Positions 53,476-63,360 of a stretch of 64,000 nt of DNA are shown in pieces. Origin of the DNA: a virus; IMG/VR virus record IMGVR_UViG_3300043788_000023, positions 105,609 through 169,608 of that record. One strand, given 5' to 3'. The translations under genes and the position numbers were made by a program. How positions within the stretch are numbered: position 1 is the stretch's first letter; each line of letters begins with the position of its first letter. The notes under the pieces were generated by a model. It saw nothing but the letters and a program-made list of their open reading frames with translations. It made no database searches and was not told the DNA's origin.

Positions 53476-56400
53476 TTATAGAAGCTGCGTCGGAAAACTC
53501 CCTGAGGACGGTGCCACAATCAGCGTACCGTCAGTGTAGACCAGCCACATAAAAGTCTTGGTAATCTGGACACCGGAATCCGTTACCGAGACCACCAAAT
53601 CGTTGTTTCCAGGCGCTCCGGCGTTGAATGGTCCGAGCAACGGGATGATCGCCGTCCTTGTCCCTGTGTTCAACTGGATGGTGCCCACCGTGATCGCAGG
53701 GTTGCTCAGCGATACCGATATGGTGCTCGTGGAGGTGCTGACCACGTTTGTCGCCACGACGTGGAACGACAGGTTAATTTCGGGGTTGATCGTCGCCACG
53801 TTCCCGGCATCCACATAGCCGAGATAGAGGGTGCTCGTGCTGTCCGTAAAGTCAATTCCAGTCTGAAGATTGAGTCCGACGTTCACCGCGACCGTGAACG
53901 CTTGGTCAACGTACGTGCCGAGTGTGTCCACCACACGGAAGAGCACGGACTTACTGTAGCCAGACTGGGTCGTGATACCGCTCACCAAACCACTGGATGA
54001 GACTCCAATACCCGTAGGCAGCGGATTTGTGTTATTCGGTGAAAGCTGGAACGTGTAGGGCGTGTTCGGGCTGCCTACGGCCGTAAGCTGGAAGCTCTCC
54101 TGAATACCCGAGACGATGTTGATCGTGAACGGCGAATTGGTGAAGTGCAAGCCGGATGGCTGCGACGTGATAGTGATGCCAGTAACAGTCGCCACGGTTG
54201 ACACGCTATCTGTCGCGTGGAACGTGAACGTCGCCGGGTTGGGGCTGAAATTGGACGGAACAGTGCCCGTGATGAGACCGCTGCTCGCCAGTGCCAAGTT
54301 CGGGGCGACAGTGTTCATGGGCGTCGGGCTGCTCGTCCACGTGTACGGCGGGACGCCGCCAGTGGCGATGAGTTGCACGCCGACAGTGCTCGGACCATAT
54401 TGCGTAGAACCACTGATGGTAGCGTTCGGCAGTGCGTTGCCGATGAACGAGTTGACGATAGCAGGTACAGCCGGGTCGCTCCACCCGATGATTGTCAGGT
54501 TCGTGTTGGGCACGACCGTGGAGATTCGGTGGTACGCGTAAGCCTGTTGACCCGTGGTGGACATGCACGAGAACCAGACGTCAAAGTAGCCTGCTTCTGT
54601 GGGGATACCAGTGATGGTGATATTGTTACCGCTGGCTCCAACTACGAGACCACGAGGCAGTGATCCAGAGAACTGGCTGGCGGACTGCAATGTCACGCCA
54701 AGGGGTGCAGTGAATGCGGTAGCGCCGTTATACGCCTGACCGATGGGCTGCGTATCAACCACGTTGTCAATAAGCGAGAACGCGCTCTGAAGCAAGCCAT
54801 TGTTGAGCAAGCCTCCCCAGTTTACCGTCGCCGTGCCATGAACCGTGCCGCCCGCATCAATGTACTGGATGGCAGTAGGTGTGCTTTGTGTGCCAGTCAA
54901 CGTACCGTAGATCAAACCAGTGTTAGCATCCAGAGACAAGCCCGGAGGAAGCGTATACGTAGGAACGACCCGTGCTGTCAAAGGCACAGGAGAGTACGGG
55001 CTTGTGGCACCGTTCAGCGGTCCCAAGTTCGGAGAATTGAAATACGGCTTGCGTGGGTTGAGTCCGACCACGTCGCCAACGATGTACGGGTGCGTGATCG
55101 TTGTGATGTTGCCAATGTCCCCGGTTGCGATTGCAGCGTGCGTCTCCAACACCGCCGAAGGGTTGGCGAGCGTCAGCGTAGTTGCGGAGGAAGCCGTGCA
55201 AAGGAAGTAGCCGTTGTTGCCTCCGTTTGTAAACCCGGTGATGGTGAAGAAGAAATTAGCGAACGCATTGCTCGCCCCGCCGATGATGGTGCCTGTGTAG
55301 ACGGCTGTGGTGCCCACAGAACCCGCCACTTGAGTCAGGTTGTAAGTCGCCGGGTCGTTGTGTGCCAGCGTCGTGTACTCTCGGGAGATGCTCTCGCTTC
55401 CCGACACTGCGGGGACGAAGGTCGTGACAGCCTGCGCAAACGGCTGCGGCGTGATGACGATTGCCGTGCCTGGCTCAGCGGGGTTGCTGTAGTTGCCGAT
55501 GACGAACGGCGTCGTGAACGAAACCGATGGTCCTGACGGCGGGTTTGACACAGTGGAGACGTCAAAGAACCGCTGAGTGTTGATTGTCGGTTCGGCCACG
55601 CCTTGAATGTACACTTGCTGTCCCGACGTGTACGTGTTGGGGGCGGTCACCGTAAGGAGGTTAGCGGTGACAGCAGTTGCCGAAATCTGCGAGAAGGTTG
55701 CCACGCCGTTCGGGTTGTTCAGTGTCAGCGTGGTGGTCGTAGACCCCGTGCAAGTGAACGTGCCATTGTTGTTTGAATTTGAGAACCCGGAAACGGTGAA
55801 CTGCTGGTTCTGGAAAGCGTTGCTCGCCGACTCAGGCTGGGCAGTCGCATAAGTGTAGACGGTATTGCCGCCAGAGTTCTGCGCTGCGTAAGCGAACGCA
55901 AGCGTCTGGTTGACCTGCAACAGGACACGGGTCTGTGCGTTGCCGAAGTACGCATTTGTAGTGGTGGCATTGTTGCCCGGAGGTCCATACCATTCCACGT
56001 CTGGCAACTGAACAGGCGGACTTACTAGCGTGGCGGACGTCGGGTCAATTGCCGTAGCGATGCCGTTACCAAGAACGGTGCCCCTGAGAGCTTTACCCAA
56101 GACCTGAGTCGCTGTCGCAGCATGTGTCTCAGCCGCCCCGAACGGATTGATCAACGTCAATGTGGTTGAAGTTGAGTGCTGACATAGAAACGGGCCGTTG
56201 TTCTGTGAGTTAAGCACGAACCCAGAGATGACAAAGAACTGTCCGGCGTAAAAGTCTACGGTCGCATTGAATCCGCTTCCAGTATAGACCGTGGTGCCAG
56301 CCGAGGCGTTTGCGACTGATGTCAAATTGAACGTTGAAGCCGACGTAGCGACGCCATTCGGGTTGTTGAGCGTGATGCTGTTCGTCGTGTTTGCGACGTA

Positions 56401-58833
56401 GTTGAACGCACCGTTGTTTGGCGCTGCGAGACCGGAGACCACATACACGTCCGAAATAGAGAACGAGAGCGACGCCGGGATGGTGTCCGTGTTGTACACG
56501 GTGTTGCCGCCAGAAGTGTTTGCGTTGGATATTACGTTGATTCTGACTCCGCCGATAGAGAACCCAGAGAGGGAACCAGAGACGGGGATAGGGAATGCTT
56601 GCGTAGTGTCAAAGATGCCCCAGCTTCCGTCAGTCGGGTGAACTTCGTTTGTCAAGATGCCTGGAACAAGGCGGATACCGCTTAGTTCCGGTTCCACGTT
56701 CACAGTGAACTGCGCGGTCGCCGAGTGGGAGGCGCTGTCCAGAACGGAAACTTGGAACGTGCGGTTGCCTGTGTTCGGGAACCCGCCCGGAGTTATGGAG
56801 GTGGCTCCGCCGACCGGAATTTCTATCTGACCGTCCACCAGTTGCGGTGCTCCAAAATAGACAATGTCGGCTGGGTTCGGCCCGAAGCCCGACAGCGTGT
56901 AAGGAGACTGACCGCCAAAGACAGGCACGATCAGCTTGAACTCTTGGAAAGTATAGATGGCGAGTTGACTGATTCGACCGAACTGTAGAGGTGCTGGGGC
57001 GAGCGTCAACGTGAAAGTCTGAGTAGCCTTCGCACCGATGGAGTCCGTGACTTGGATGGTGACGCTGTAGGTCGTCGTGAAATCCGCTGTTGAGTTGTAG
57101 GTCTGGGGCGTGCCCGAGATCAAGCCAGTGTTCGGATTGATGGTCAGCCCGGCTGGGAACGCGCCAGCGGGTGCGCTCCACTGATATGGAGGCAAGCCGC
57201 CTGCAAGCGTTGAGCCACTGTTGATGTTGCCGACCTGCATCTGCACGTTGTACGCCGTGCCTACCTGTGCCACACCGAGGGTCGTCGCAGACGGGATAAG
57301 AGGCGTCACAGTCGGCGGTACCGGAGGCTGGTTTATGATCGTGTAATTCTGGTTGGCCGCGATCTGCACCTTCATGTCCGTCTCAACCAGCATGGTTAGC
57401 GTTGCGTGCGCAACGGAGGGCGGTGTGCTGGAATCGGTCACCGCAAAGCTGGCGGTGAAGAGACCGAGTTCAAGCGGGGTGCCGCTGATGACACCAGCCG
57501 TGTTCATGGTGACGCCGGGTGGAAGCGGGTCAACACTCCAGATGAAAGGGGGCACGCCTCCCTGAGTCTGCATCTGGAATGTGCCACCAAGAGCTTGCGT
57601 GACCGACTTACCCACGAAGAGTGTTGGCAGCGAGGTAGTAGAGATGCCTACCGGAGTAGACTCCGTGGTGGTGGTCGCCGTGAGTTCGTACGGCGGTACG
57701 ATGAGTTCCTTTGACCTTGGGCGTCCCGAGATCGGGAACACGTCCACAGCCATCGTTCCGAAGAGCGAGCTTGCGTTGCCGAAGCGTGTGGAAGCGACGA
57801 GCAGCTTGAGTTCCTGCGTCACAGTATCACGCACGAGGACACGAGCGAGGACTTCCCACGGGTTAGGTGTGAGGTTGCCTGACAGGTTGTTGACGATCTC
57901 AAAGCCCTGCTGACCGCCGATGCCGAGGTTTCCGGTCAAGCCCTGTTGCGATGTTGAAGACGTGGCTGACTGCTGGTCAACGATGAAAATCTGCTGTTGA
58001 ATCTGGCTGACCTGCGTGGACAGCGGGTTGAACTGGTTGCCGCTATAGTTCCGACGTGTCTGGACAGTCACAAAGAACGTGCCCGGATTTGAGAACGACT
58101 TGACGACGACGTTTGACGCAAGAGGCAGCCACCCTGTGGTGGTGTTGTCGGGCCATAGCACTTGCCACTGGTCTGCCCCGGTGTACGCCGGGTTGAGTGT
58201 TATGGTGAGTGACTGTCCGAGTAGCAGCGTTGTAGTGCTGAAATTGAGGTTCCCGGCTGTGATCGCTGTTGGGAACGGACGTGCTGTGGGCAAAGCCAAA
58301 GTGTCCCACGGATTGCTATCAAATGAGTTCGTCGGGGACATTGTCGCTGCCCCTGCGTGAGTTTCCAGAACGGCTGCGCTGTTTTGAAGCGTCAGGGTCG
58401 TCGCTGTTGAGGCGGTGCAGAGGAATGTTCCGTTGTTTGATCCGTTGGTAAATCCCGTTACGACGAATGAAATGCCGACGTAGCTATTGCCGCCGCCGTT
58501 GATGCCCCCAGTGTATACGGCTGTGGTACCGATGGACGCCGCAACGTTGGTAAGCGTGAAGCTGGACACGGCATTCGCCGTCATCGTAAGCGTGTAAGGG
58601 GCTGCCGACGTACCAAGAACCTGCGTGAAGAACAGGCTCGCACCGCTGTAAGCTGCCGGGGCTGGGAAGAACTGAGTGATCGGCGAACCTGAACCTTGGT
58701 ACGTGATGGTCCAGCCAGAGTACTGATTGAAAAGTCCGTTCGGGCAGACAGGCGGTTGCCAGTTGACCGTCAGAACGTTGTTCTGGTCAATGATGGCTGA
58801 TGTCGGAGCGGATTGTAGTATCAGGTTGCTCAT
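53476..58833 (-). CDS. giant tail fibre/adhesin with Ig and beta-sandwich repeats
   Basis: 1785 aa. Multiple putative-Ig (He_PIG) repeats with the pattern PPGVTMNTAGVISGTPLELG, FPAGLTINPNTGLISGTPQT, PPGLSLDANTGLIYGTLTGT. Five copies of another ~75-aa repeat (TTAVYTG... FVVTGFTNGSNNGTFLCTAS... TTLTLQNSAAVLETHA) and one of the baseplate-type repeat (NLLTVTAPNTYTSGQQVYIQ). Such assemblies form long extended fibres binding surface glycans. ATG start; next gene overlaps by one base. Confidence 0.75.
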   Translation of the reverse strand: MSNLILQSAPTSAIIDQNNVLTVNWQPPVCPNGLFNQYSGWTITYQGSGSPITQFFPAPAAYSGASLFFTQVLGTSAAPYTLTMTANAVSSFTLTNVAASIGTTAVYTGGINGGGNSYVGISFVVTGFTNGSNNGTFLCTASTATTLTLQNSAAVLETHAGAATMSPTNSFDSNPWDTLALPTARPFPTAITAGNLNFSTTTLLLGQSLTITLNPAYTGADQWQVLWPDNTTTGWLPLASNVVVKSFSNPGTFFVTVQTRRNYSGNQFNPLSTQVSQIQQQIFIVDQQSATSSTSQQGLTGNLGIGGQQGFEIVNNLSGNLTPNPWEVLARVLVRDTVTQELKLLVASTRFGNASSLFGTMAVDVFPISGRPRSKELIVPPYELTATTTTESTPVGISTTSLPTLFVGKSVTQALGGTFQMQTQGGVPPFIWSVDPLPPGVTMNTAGVISGTPLELGLFTASFAVTDSSTPPSVAHATLTMLVETDMKVQIAANQNYTIINQPPVPPTVTPLIPSATTLGVAQVGTAYNVQMQVGNINSGSTLAGGLPPYQWSAPAGAFPAGLTINPNTGLISGTPQTYNSTADFTTTYSVTIQVTDSIGAKATQTFTLTLAPAPLQFGRISQLAIYTFQEFKLIVPVFGGQSPYTLSGFGPNPADIVYFGAPQLVDGQIEIPVGGATSITPGGFPNTGNRTFQVSVLDSASHSATAQFTVNVEPELSGIRLVPGILTNEVHPTDGSWGIFDTTQAFPIPVSGSLSGFSIGGVRINVISNANTSGGNTVYNTDTIPASLSFSISDVYVVSGLAAPNNGAFNYVANTTNSITLNNPNGVATSASTFNLTSVANASAGTTVYTGSGFNATVDFYAGQFFVISGFVLNSQNNGPFLCQHSTSTTLTLINPFGAAETHAATATQVLGKALRGTVLGNGIATAIDPTSATLVSPPVQLPDVEWYGPPGNNATTTNAYFGNAQTRVLLQVNQTLAFAYAAQNSGGNTVYTYATAQPESASNAFQNQQFTVSGFSNSNNNGTFTCTGSTTTTLTLNNPNGVATFSQISATAVTANLLTVTAPNTYTSGQQVYIQGVAEPTINTQRFFDVSTVSNPPSGPSVSFTTPFVIGNYSNPAEPGTAIVITPQPFAQAVTTFVPAVSGSESISREYTTLAHNDPATYNLTQVAGSVGTTAVYTGTIIGGASNAFANFFFTITGFTNGGNNGYFLCTASSATTLTLANPSAVLETHAAIATGDIGNITTITHPYIVGDVVGLNPRKPYFNSPNLGPLNGATSPYSPVPLTARVVPTYTLPPGLSLDANTGLIYGTLTGTQSTPTAIQYIDAGGTVHGTATVNWGGLLNNGLLQSAFSLIDNVVDTQPIGQAYNGATAFTAPLGVTLQSASQFSGSLPRGLVVGASGNNITITGIPTEAGYFDVWFSCMSTTGQQAYAYHRISTVVPNTNLTIIGWSDPAVPAIVNSFIGNALPNATISGSTQYGPSTVGVQLIATGGVPPYTWTSSPTPMNTVAPNLALASSGLITGTVPSNFSPNPATFTFHATDSVSTVATVTGITITSQPSGLHFTNSPFTINIVSGIQESFQLTAVGSPNTPYTFQLSPNNTNPLPTGIGVSSSGLVSGITTQSGYSKSVLFRVVDTLGTYVDQAFTVAVNVGLNLQTGIDFTDSTSTLYLGYVDAGNVATINPEINLSFHVVATNVVSTSTSTISVSLSNPAITVGTIQLNTGTRTAIIPLLGPFNAGAPGNNDLVVSVTDSGVQITKTFMWLVYTDGTLIVAPSSGSFPTQLL

Positions 58834-61800
58834 TATCCTACCTGCGTCGTGATGTTGGAACTTGCATCTGCCGACACGCCCCCGGTTGGAGGCGTTCCAA
58901 GAAACGGCGTTACACTGACGGTGCGTGACAAAACGCTGTTAGACTGCAATACCGCAATCCCGCCCGATTGGAAGTCTGGCGTCACAAAGATGCTTGAATT
59001 CAACTGCGCTACAGCGACAATCTGAGATGCCGCCAAGTTTGTCTCGCTTGACGGGGCGTGAGCTTCCAAACTCAAGGTGCTGTTGCGTGAAACCGAATAG
59101 AACGCACCTGGCTGATGCAGTGTGCCCCCAGCAGTCAATGCGACGTTGGAAGAAGTCACGTTTGATTGGGCAGCCACGATTCCTGCGCCCGCATCGGGCA
59201 CGTTCAGCAGACCGCCGTCAAGAATCACGCTGTCGCAGCCCACGAAAGAGCCAGCCTGCACATTGTTGACCCACTGGCAGCCGACCATGTCTATGTCGCC
59301 GTTGTAGGCAACGAGAGCCGGATTGTTAAAACCTTTGAATCCAATTCCGTTCAGGATCACACGGCTGGTGTCCATGTAGAATGCACAGGTTGGGCCGTCG
59401 CCAAATCCGGGGAACCCGGTCGCATCAATAACCACGGGGTTTGTAGCACCCGATGTCTGCGAGATGACGAGGCGTCCTTCCCCCTGAATGACTCGGGAGA
59501 GATTCGCGATGCAATAAATCTTGGAGGAACGAATGTCCCCGTCGCCCAAGGCGACCACGTTGATGTTGGGTGTCGTGGTGAGGGAGTACGGGATTCCCGT
59601 ATCCGCACAGATGACCACGCACGGGAACGTGAGCACAGGCGGGAACAGGGAGATTGCCTTTCCAAGCGTAGCCAGCGATTCGGTCAAGCTAAGCCCGGAG
59701 TTATTGTCGCTGCCAGTTGAGTTGTTCACATACAATGTGATCGGCGCGACGGTGGTCTGGAGGTTCTGCCCAAGCACGGTGCGTGCCGTGGGCGGCTGGA
59801 TGGCGAAGCCGATGTGTGGGATAGCCTGTCCGAATCCACGCTGCGCCGTCTGCGTGAACTGAATCGTCTTGCGTGTGTCCTTGTTGATCGGCGGGATGAA
59901 GTCGTTCGTGTGCAATGGCGCAAGGAACGTGTCCTCAACATTGTCAAACTGCATCGCGACGAAGTTGCTGTCAAAGAAAGATTGAAGCGGTGTGTTGGTA
60001 AGCTGCGCATCGTTCCAGTTGAGGAGTGCAGGGAGCATGGTGATGATCGGAAGCTCACGATTGTACGGGTACACGTCAGCGAGACCCACCACGGGCGCTG
60101 CTCCAGTGCCGTTTGAGGTGATGAGCGCGTTGTCTTCAGTGTGGATGATTTCGTACACACGGTTGAGGACACCCTCGCCTTGGTAAGGGATGTACTGTTC
60201 GCTGACGATCAGGCTTGAAGCCGGAGTCAGAGACGGGAGAATTGATCCGACGAAGAAAAACGGTTGAGCGCCTGCGAGTAGCGGGTCAAGAGTGACGGTG
60301 CCCGGAACCACGATTGTCAGCGTGCCGTTGATTGGGTTGATGCTTTGAACCTGTACTTCCTGCGCGGACGGCGGATTGGTGGAATTGTTGACGACCCAGA
60401 TGAAGCGGTTTGTGTCGTCTCCCGACAGCCCCTTGAACACGCAATTCTGGAAGCCCAACACGATGGTCGTAGCCGTGCCGACCCCACCCGGTGCCCGCAC
60501 GTTCAGCACGGAGACTCGTGGGTCCATCGGGAAGTTCGCATCACCGGACCAGTTGCCGAACAGCACGGTCTCTTCAATTTCCGTGATGCCCTTGACTGGG
60601 GCGTTGAAGTTCGCTTGGCACGTGTTAGCCAATAGCAGTTCAAATATGACAGTTGAGTTCGCCGATACGGCGGCTTGGATCGTGACCACAGTCTGGGTGT
60701 TGGTGCTGATCGTGGTTCCCATGGTCTGCCCAGAGATCGTGTAGAATGCCTTGGTTGCGAAGTCAAAAGCCTTCACGCAGTAGAGGGCGTTGAGGCTGCC
60801 GCTGACTTTGTTTGTCGGGATCACGAAAACAGTGCTCGTCTGTCCGCCGACAGTTTCCTGAACTCCGGCAGCACCCGACACGGCGAGCCACAGCCTTGTG
60901 CCGAACTGGATGTCGGAGTACTCGGGGCTGATTGCCAGCAAGGAGTTGACCGAGGCACGATGCCCGTTGACGATGGTGGATGTGGGCAGCGCGATCTGCG
61001 TTGTGTCAACGACGTACTCGGACACACCGAAGACTGGATACACGATGCCGCTTGCGTTGTCCGAAAGAGTTCCGCCGTCCACGGAGAACGGAATTACACG
61101 GAGGTCAGTGCCAGTGCCAGCGGGATAGGTCACGCCGACTGTAACGTAGAGAGGATTTGTACCGGGGTCAAACGCAGTGTTTCCGAGATTGACGACGAAC
61201 TGCACCGAGATTTGCGAGGTGCCGAGGTTTGACGGTTCAAACTGCCCCTGAAGCAATGAAGCGGGCGTCCTCGTGTTCAGCACGTTGTTGCTGACGATGG
61301 CAGTCACATCCACGGAAGTGATCTTTCCTGCGGACGTGGTCGGTAGAGCTATGGCAAACGTGTCGTTGAGCGTCCAAGCCGCTGTGGTGTTGCCGCTCGT
61401 CTTCGCTGAGATCGGCACAGCAATCGTGGTGAAATATGTGCGTGCATCGGAACTGAATCCGTTCTGAAAGCCGTCCCACTGACCCACTGTGTTCGTGTTG
61501 GCGATGCTCGCAGGAGCAATAGCCACGTTGTATTCCAGTGTGGAACCCAGCGCCCTCGGATCGTTGCCCGGTGAGAGACCACGAGAAATAGCCAGCTTGG
61601 TGTTGCCTGTCACGAGGTCGCCGAAGCCGAACCGCATGTCGGAATCCAAGTCGTCGCCTTGGAGACGCACGGTGGAACGTGTGTCAACAACGTCAGCCGG
61701 AAAAATCTGGTCGGCAAGCTCGCTGTCAAAGCGCCCGGAGATGCCAGTGAATGTGGTGCCGGAACCGGGAACGCTAGCAGCAGCGCAGCCGAAGAGATTT

Positions 61801-62879
61801 TGCACGACGTCAAAGTTTCCCGTGTTGCGTTGGAACACGACGGCGAGCGGCATGGCGTAGCTGTAGCCGTCCATGGTGCCAAGAGAGTTGTTGACGTTTC
61901 CGTCTCCCGCAACCCACAGCCCGGTATCGCCGTTGATCGGATACGGATTCCAGTAAGCATTGTTTATGCGTCCGGTGCTTGGATCAAGCGGTGCTACCCC
62001 AACGGGTACGGTGACATAGGCGACGTAATAAGCGCCGTTGTACAGCACCACGTTGCCGTCCACGTACGATGCGCCGCCACGCCACGGCTGGATGTTCGGG
62101 TTACCACCCATGTAGCTGAACTGATAGGGCAGCAGCCCTTGCAGCGGTGAAATGCCGGGTGCGGGCGAACGGAGAGAAGCCTGTGCGTAGACTGCGTTGA
62201 AAATGTTTTGGAACGACGGGGCATCGTTCGTGTCCGGGTCTAGACCGAACTTGAACGTGCTGAAGTTGTAGTTCAAGCCCACGCGCTGCACATTGATGCG
62301 CCACTGAATCTGTGCGCGTTCTGTGGTGAACAGACCAGCCGTCACGTCAATGGAGTCGTCAGGAAGAATTTCTGCATTGTTCGGGCTGGGTTGGATGCCG
62401 CCGTACGGGTAGAAATAGAAGAGCTTCGTGATCGGGTCTTGGAAGTACCCCTGCCCCGTGACCGGGTTGAGTGACTGGTACCAGAGTTCAAGGAACACCA
62501 CATACAGGCGGGCGGGTTCTTCCGCAGTGCCAGGTGCCCAGTTTGAGGGCGCAGGAATCTGTACACGGTTCTGAGAAAGATTGGAAGACTGGTTGCCGAC
62601 GATGGGCACCACGGTACCGTTGAAGAGTACATCAAAAGCCGGGATGGTGAAGACCAGAGGGTTCTGGATGTTGAACACCAGCGGGGAGTACGTCAGGCAG
62701 CCAGAGGCGACCATGTCGTTGAGGACGGCCGCACGCTTGGAGTCTTGCAGGTCTTGAATGACGTTGATGTCAGCGTCGCTGATCTCGTGATCGTGGAGAG
62801 CGACGATGGTTCTGAGGCTCTTCCCGCTCGGGTCAAGGGTTCGTGAAACGATCAGGGGGTATTGGAATGTGCTCGCCAT
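58833..62879 (-). CDS. giant tail protein with DUF1565/beta-helix C terminus
   Basis: 1348 aa. The N-terminal half is a virion domain (SRTLDPSGKSLRTIVALHDH, AEEPARLYVVFLELWYQSLN) like DUF4815-type tail proteins, with a CBM-like insert (GASYVDGNVVLYNGAYYVAY). After residue ~1050 a DUF1565 signature (LYVNNSTGSDNNSGLSLTES) opens a right-handed beta-helix (SSKIYCIANLSRVIQGEGRL, GGLLNVPDAGAGIVAAQSNV), as in pectate-lyase-like fibres. Likely a receptor-binding or depolymerase fibre. Confidence 0.75.
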   Translation of the reverse strand: MASTFQYPLIVSRTLDPSGKSLRTIVALHDHEISDADINVIQDLQDSKRAAVLNDMVASGCLTYSPLVFNIQNPLVFTIPAFDVLFNGTVVPIVGNQSSNLSQNRVQIPAPSNWAPGTAEEPARLYVVFLELWYQSLNPVTGQGYFQDPITKLFYFYPYGGIQPSPNNAEILPDDSIDVTAGLFTTERAQIQWRINVQRVGLNYNFSTFKFGLDPDTNDAPSFQNIFNAVYAQASLRSPAPGISPLQGLLPYQFSYMGGNPNIQPWRGGASYVDGNVVLYNGAYYVAYVTVPVGVAPLDPSTGRINNAYWNPYPINGDTGLWVAGDGNVNNSLGTMDGYSYAMPLAVVFQRNTGNFDVVQNLFGCAAASVPGSGTTFTGISGRFDSELADQIFPADVVDTRSTVRLQGDDLDSDMRFGFGDLVTGNTKLAISRGLSPGNDPRALGSTLEYNVAIAPASIANTNTVGQWDGFQNGFSSDARTYFTTIAVPISAKTSGNTTAAWTLNDTFAIALPTTSAGKITSVDVTAIVSNNVLNTRTPASLLQGQFEPSNLGTSQISVQFVVNLGNTAFDPGTNPLYVTVGVTYPAGTGTDLRVIPFSVDGGTLSDNASGIVYPVFGVSEYVVDTTQIALPTSTIVNGHRASVNSLLAISPEYSDIQFGTRLWLAVSGAAGVQETVGGQTSTVFVIPTNKVSGSLNALYCVKAFDFATKAFYTISGQTMGTTISTNTQTVVTIQAAVSANSTVIFELLLANTCQANFNAPVKGITEIEETVLFGNWSGDANFPMDPRVSVLNVRAPGGVGTATTIVLGFQNCVFKGLSGDDTNRFIWVVNNSTNPPSAQEVQVQSINPINGTLTIVVPGTVTLDPLLAGAQPFFFVGSILPSLTPASSLIVSEQYIPYQGEGVLNRVYEIIHTEDNALITSNGTGAAPVVGLADVYPYNRELPIITMLPALLNWNDAQLTNTPLQSFFDSNFVAMQFDNVEDTFLAPLHTNDFIPPINKDTRKTIQFTQTAQRGFGQAIPHIGFAIQPPTARTVLGQNLQTTVAPITLYVNNSTGSDNNSGLSLTESLATLGKAISLFPPVLTFPCVVICADTGIPYSLTTTPNINVVALGDGDIRSSKIYCIANLSRVIQGEGRLVISQTSGATNPVVIDATGFPGFGDGPTCAFYMDTSRVILNGIGFKGFNNPALVAYNGDIDMVGCQWVNNVQAGSFVGCDSVILDGGLLNVPDAGAGIVAAQSNVTSSNVALTAGGTLHQPGAFYSVSRNSTLSLEAHAPSSETNLAASQIVAVAQLNSSIFVTPDFQSGGIAVLQSNSVLSRTVSVTPFLGTPPTGGVSADASSNITTQVG

Positions 62880-63292
62880 TAGACCGCCGCAGCCTCTCTG
62901 ACAACAAATACTCCGGGTTCCTTACAACCGCAGGATGTTTTCCCGCCAGCTAAAGCCTTGCCGCTGACCTCAATGACGGCACCGCAGCAGCACTTGCATG
63001 CCCAGCAGGAATGGGAGGAGTCTCCGACCTTCTGGGAATTGACCCGCCAGACCACAAGCAGGCTGCCGAAGCGCTGGTTGACGAGGTTGAACCTCTTCTC
63101 CATCTTTGACTTGCGCATCTTGCTGGAGGCGCAACCGCAGGACTTCGTACGTCCGTTCAGGAGGTGATCCTCACGGACCGTTTTCTCCTTACCGCAGAGA
63201 CAATGCACCCGCCATGTGGCACGGGAGCCAACTGGCTCGCCCCTGCCCACAACCGACAAAAGCCCGAAACGCTGCCCGGTGAGTTCTCTCAT
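62879..63292 (-). CDS. tandem zinc-ribbon DNA-binding-like protein
   Basis: 137 aa. Two repeats of about 60 aa: LTGQRFGLLSVVGRGEP... CLCGKEKTVREDHLLNG... CGC and VNQRFGSLLVVWRVNSQKV... CKCCCGAVIEVSGKALAGGK... CGC. This is the 'LTGQRFGRLTV' ribbon seen in HNH/AP2-type mobile elements. Divergent from the plus-strand fibre gene; ends one base from the tail gene start. Function inferred as DNA binding. Confidence 0.72.
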   Translation of the reverse strand: MRELTGQRFGLLSVVGRGEPVGSRATWRVHCLCGKEKTVREDHLLNGRTKSCGCASSKMRKSKMEKRFNLVNQRFGSLLVVWRVNSQKVGDSSHSCWACKCCCGAVIEVSGKALAGGKTSCGCKEPGVFVVREAAAV

Positions 63293-63360
63293 CTCTACTT
63301 GGGGGAACGATAGTGGGTAACCGTGGAACAACTAGCGAACGCCTTTGTTAGGGGAGCCAG

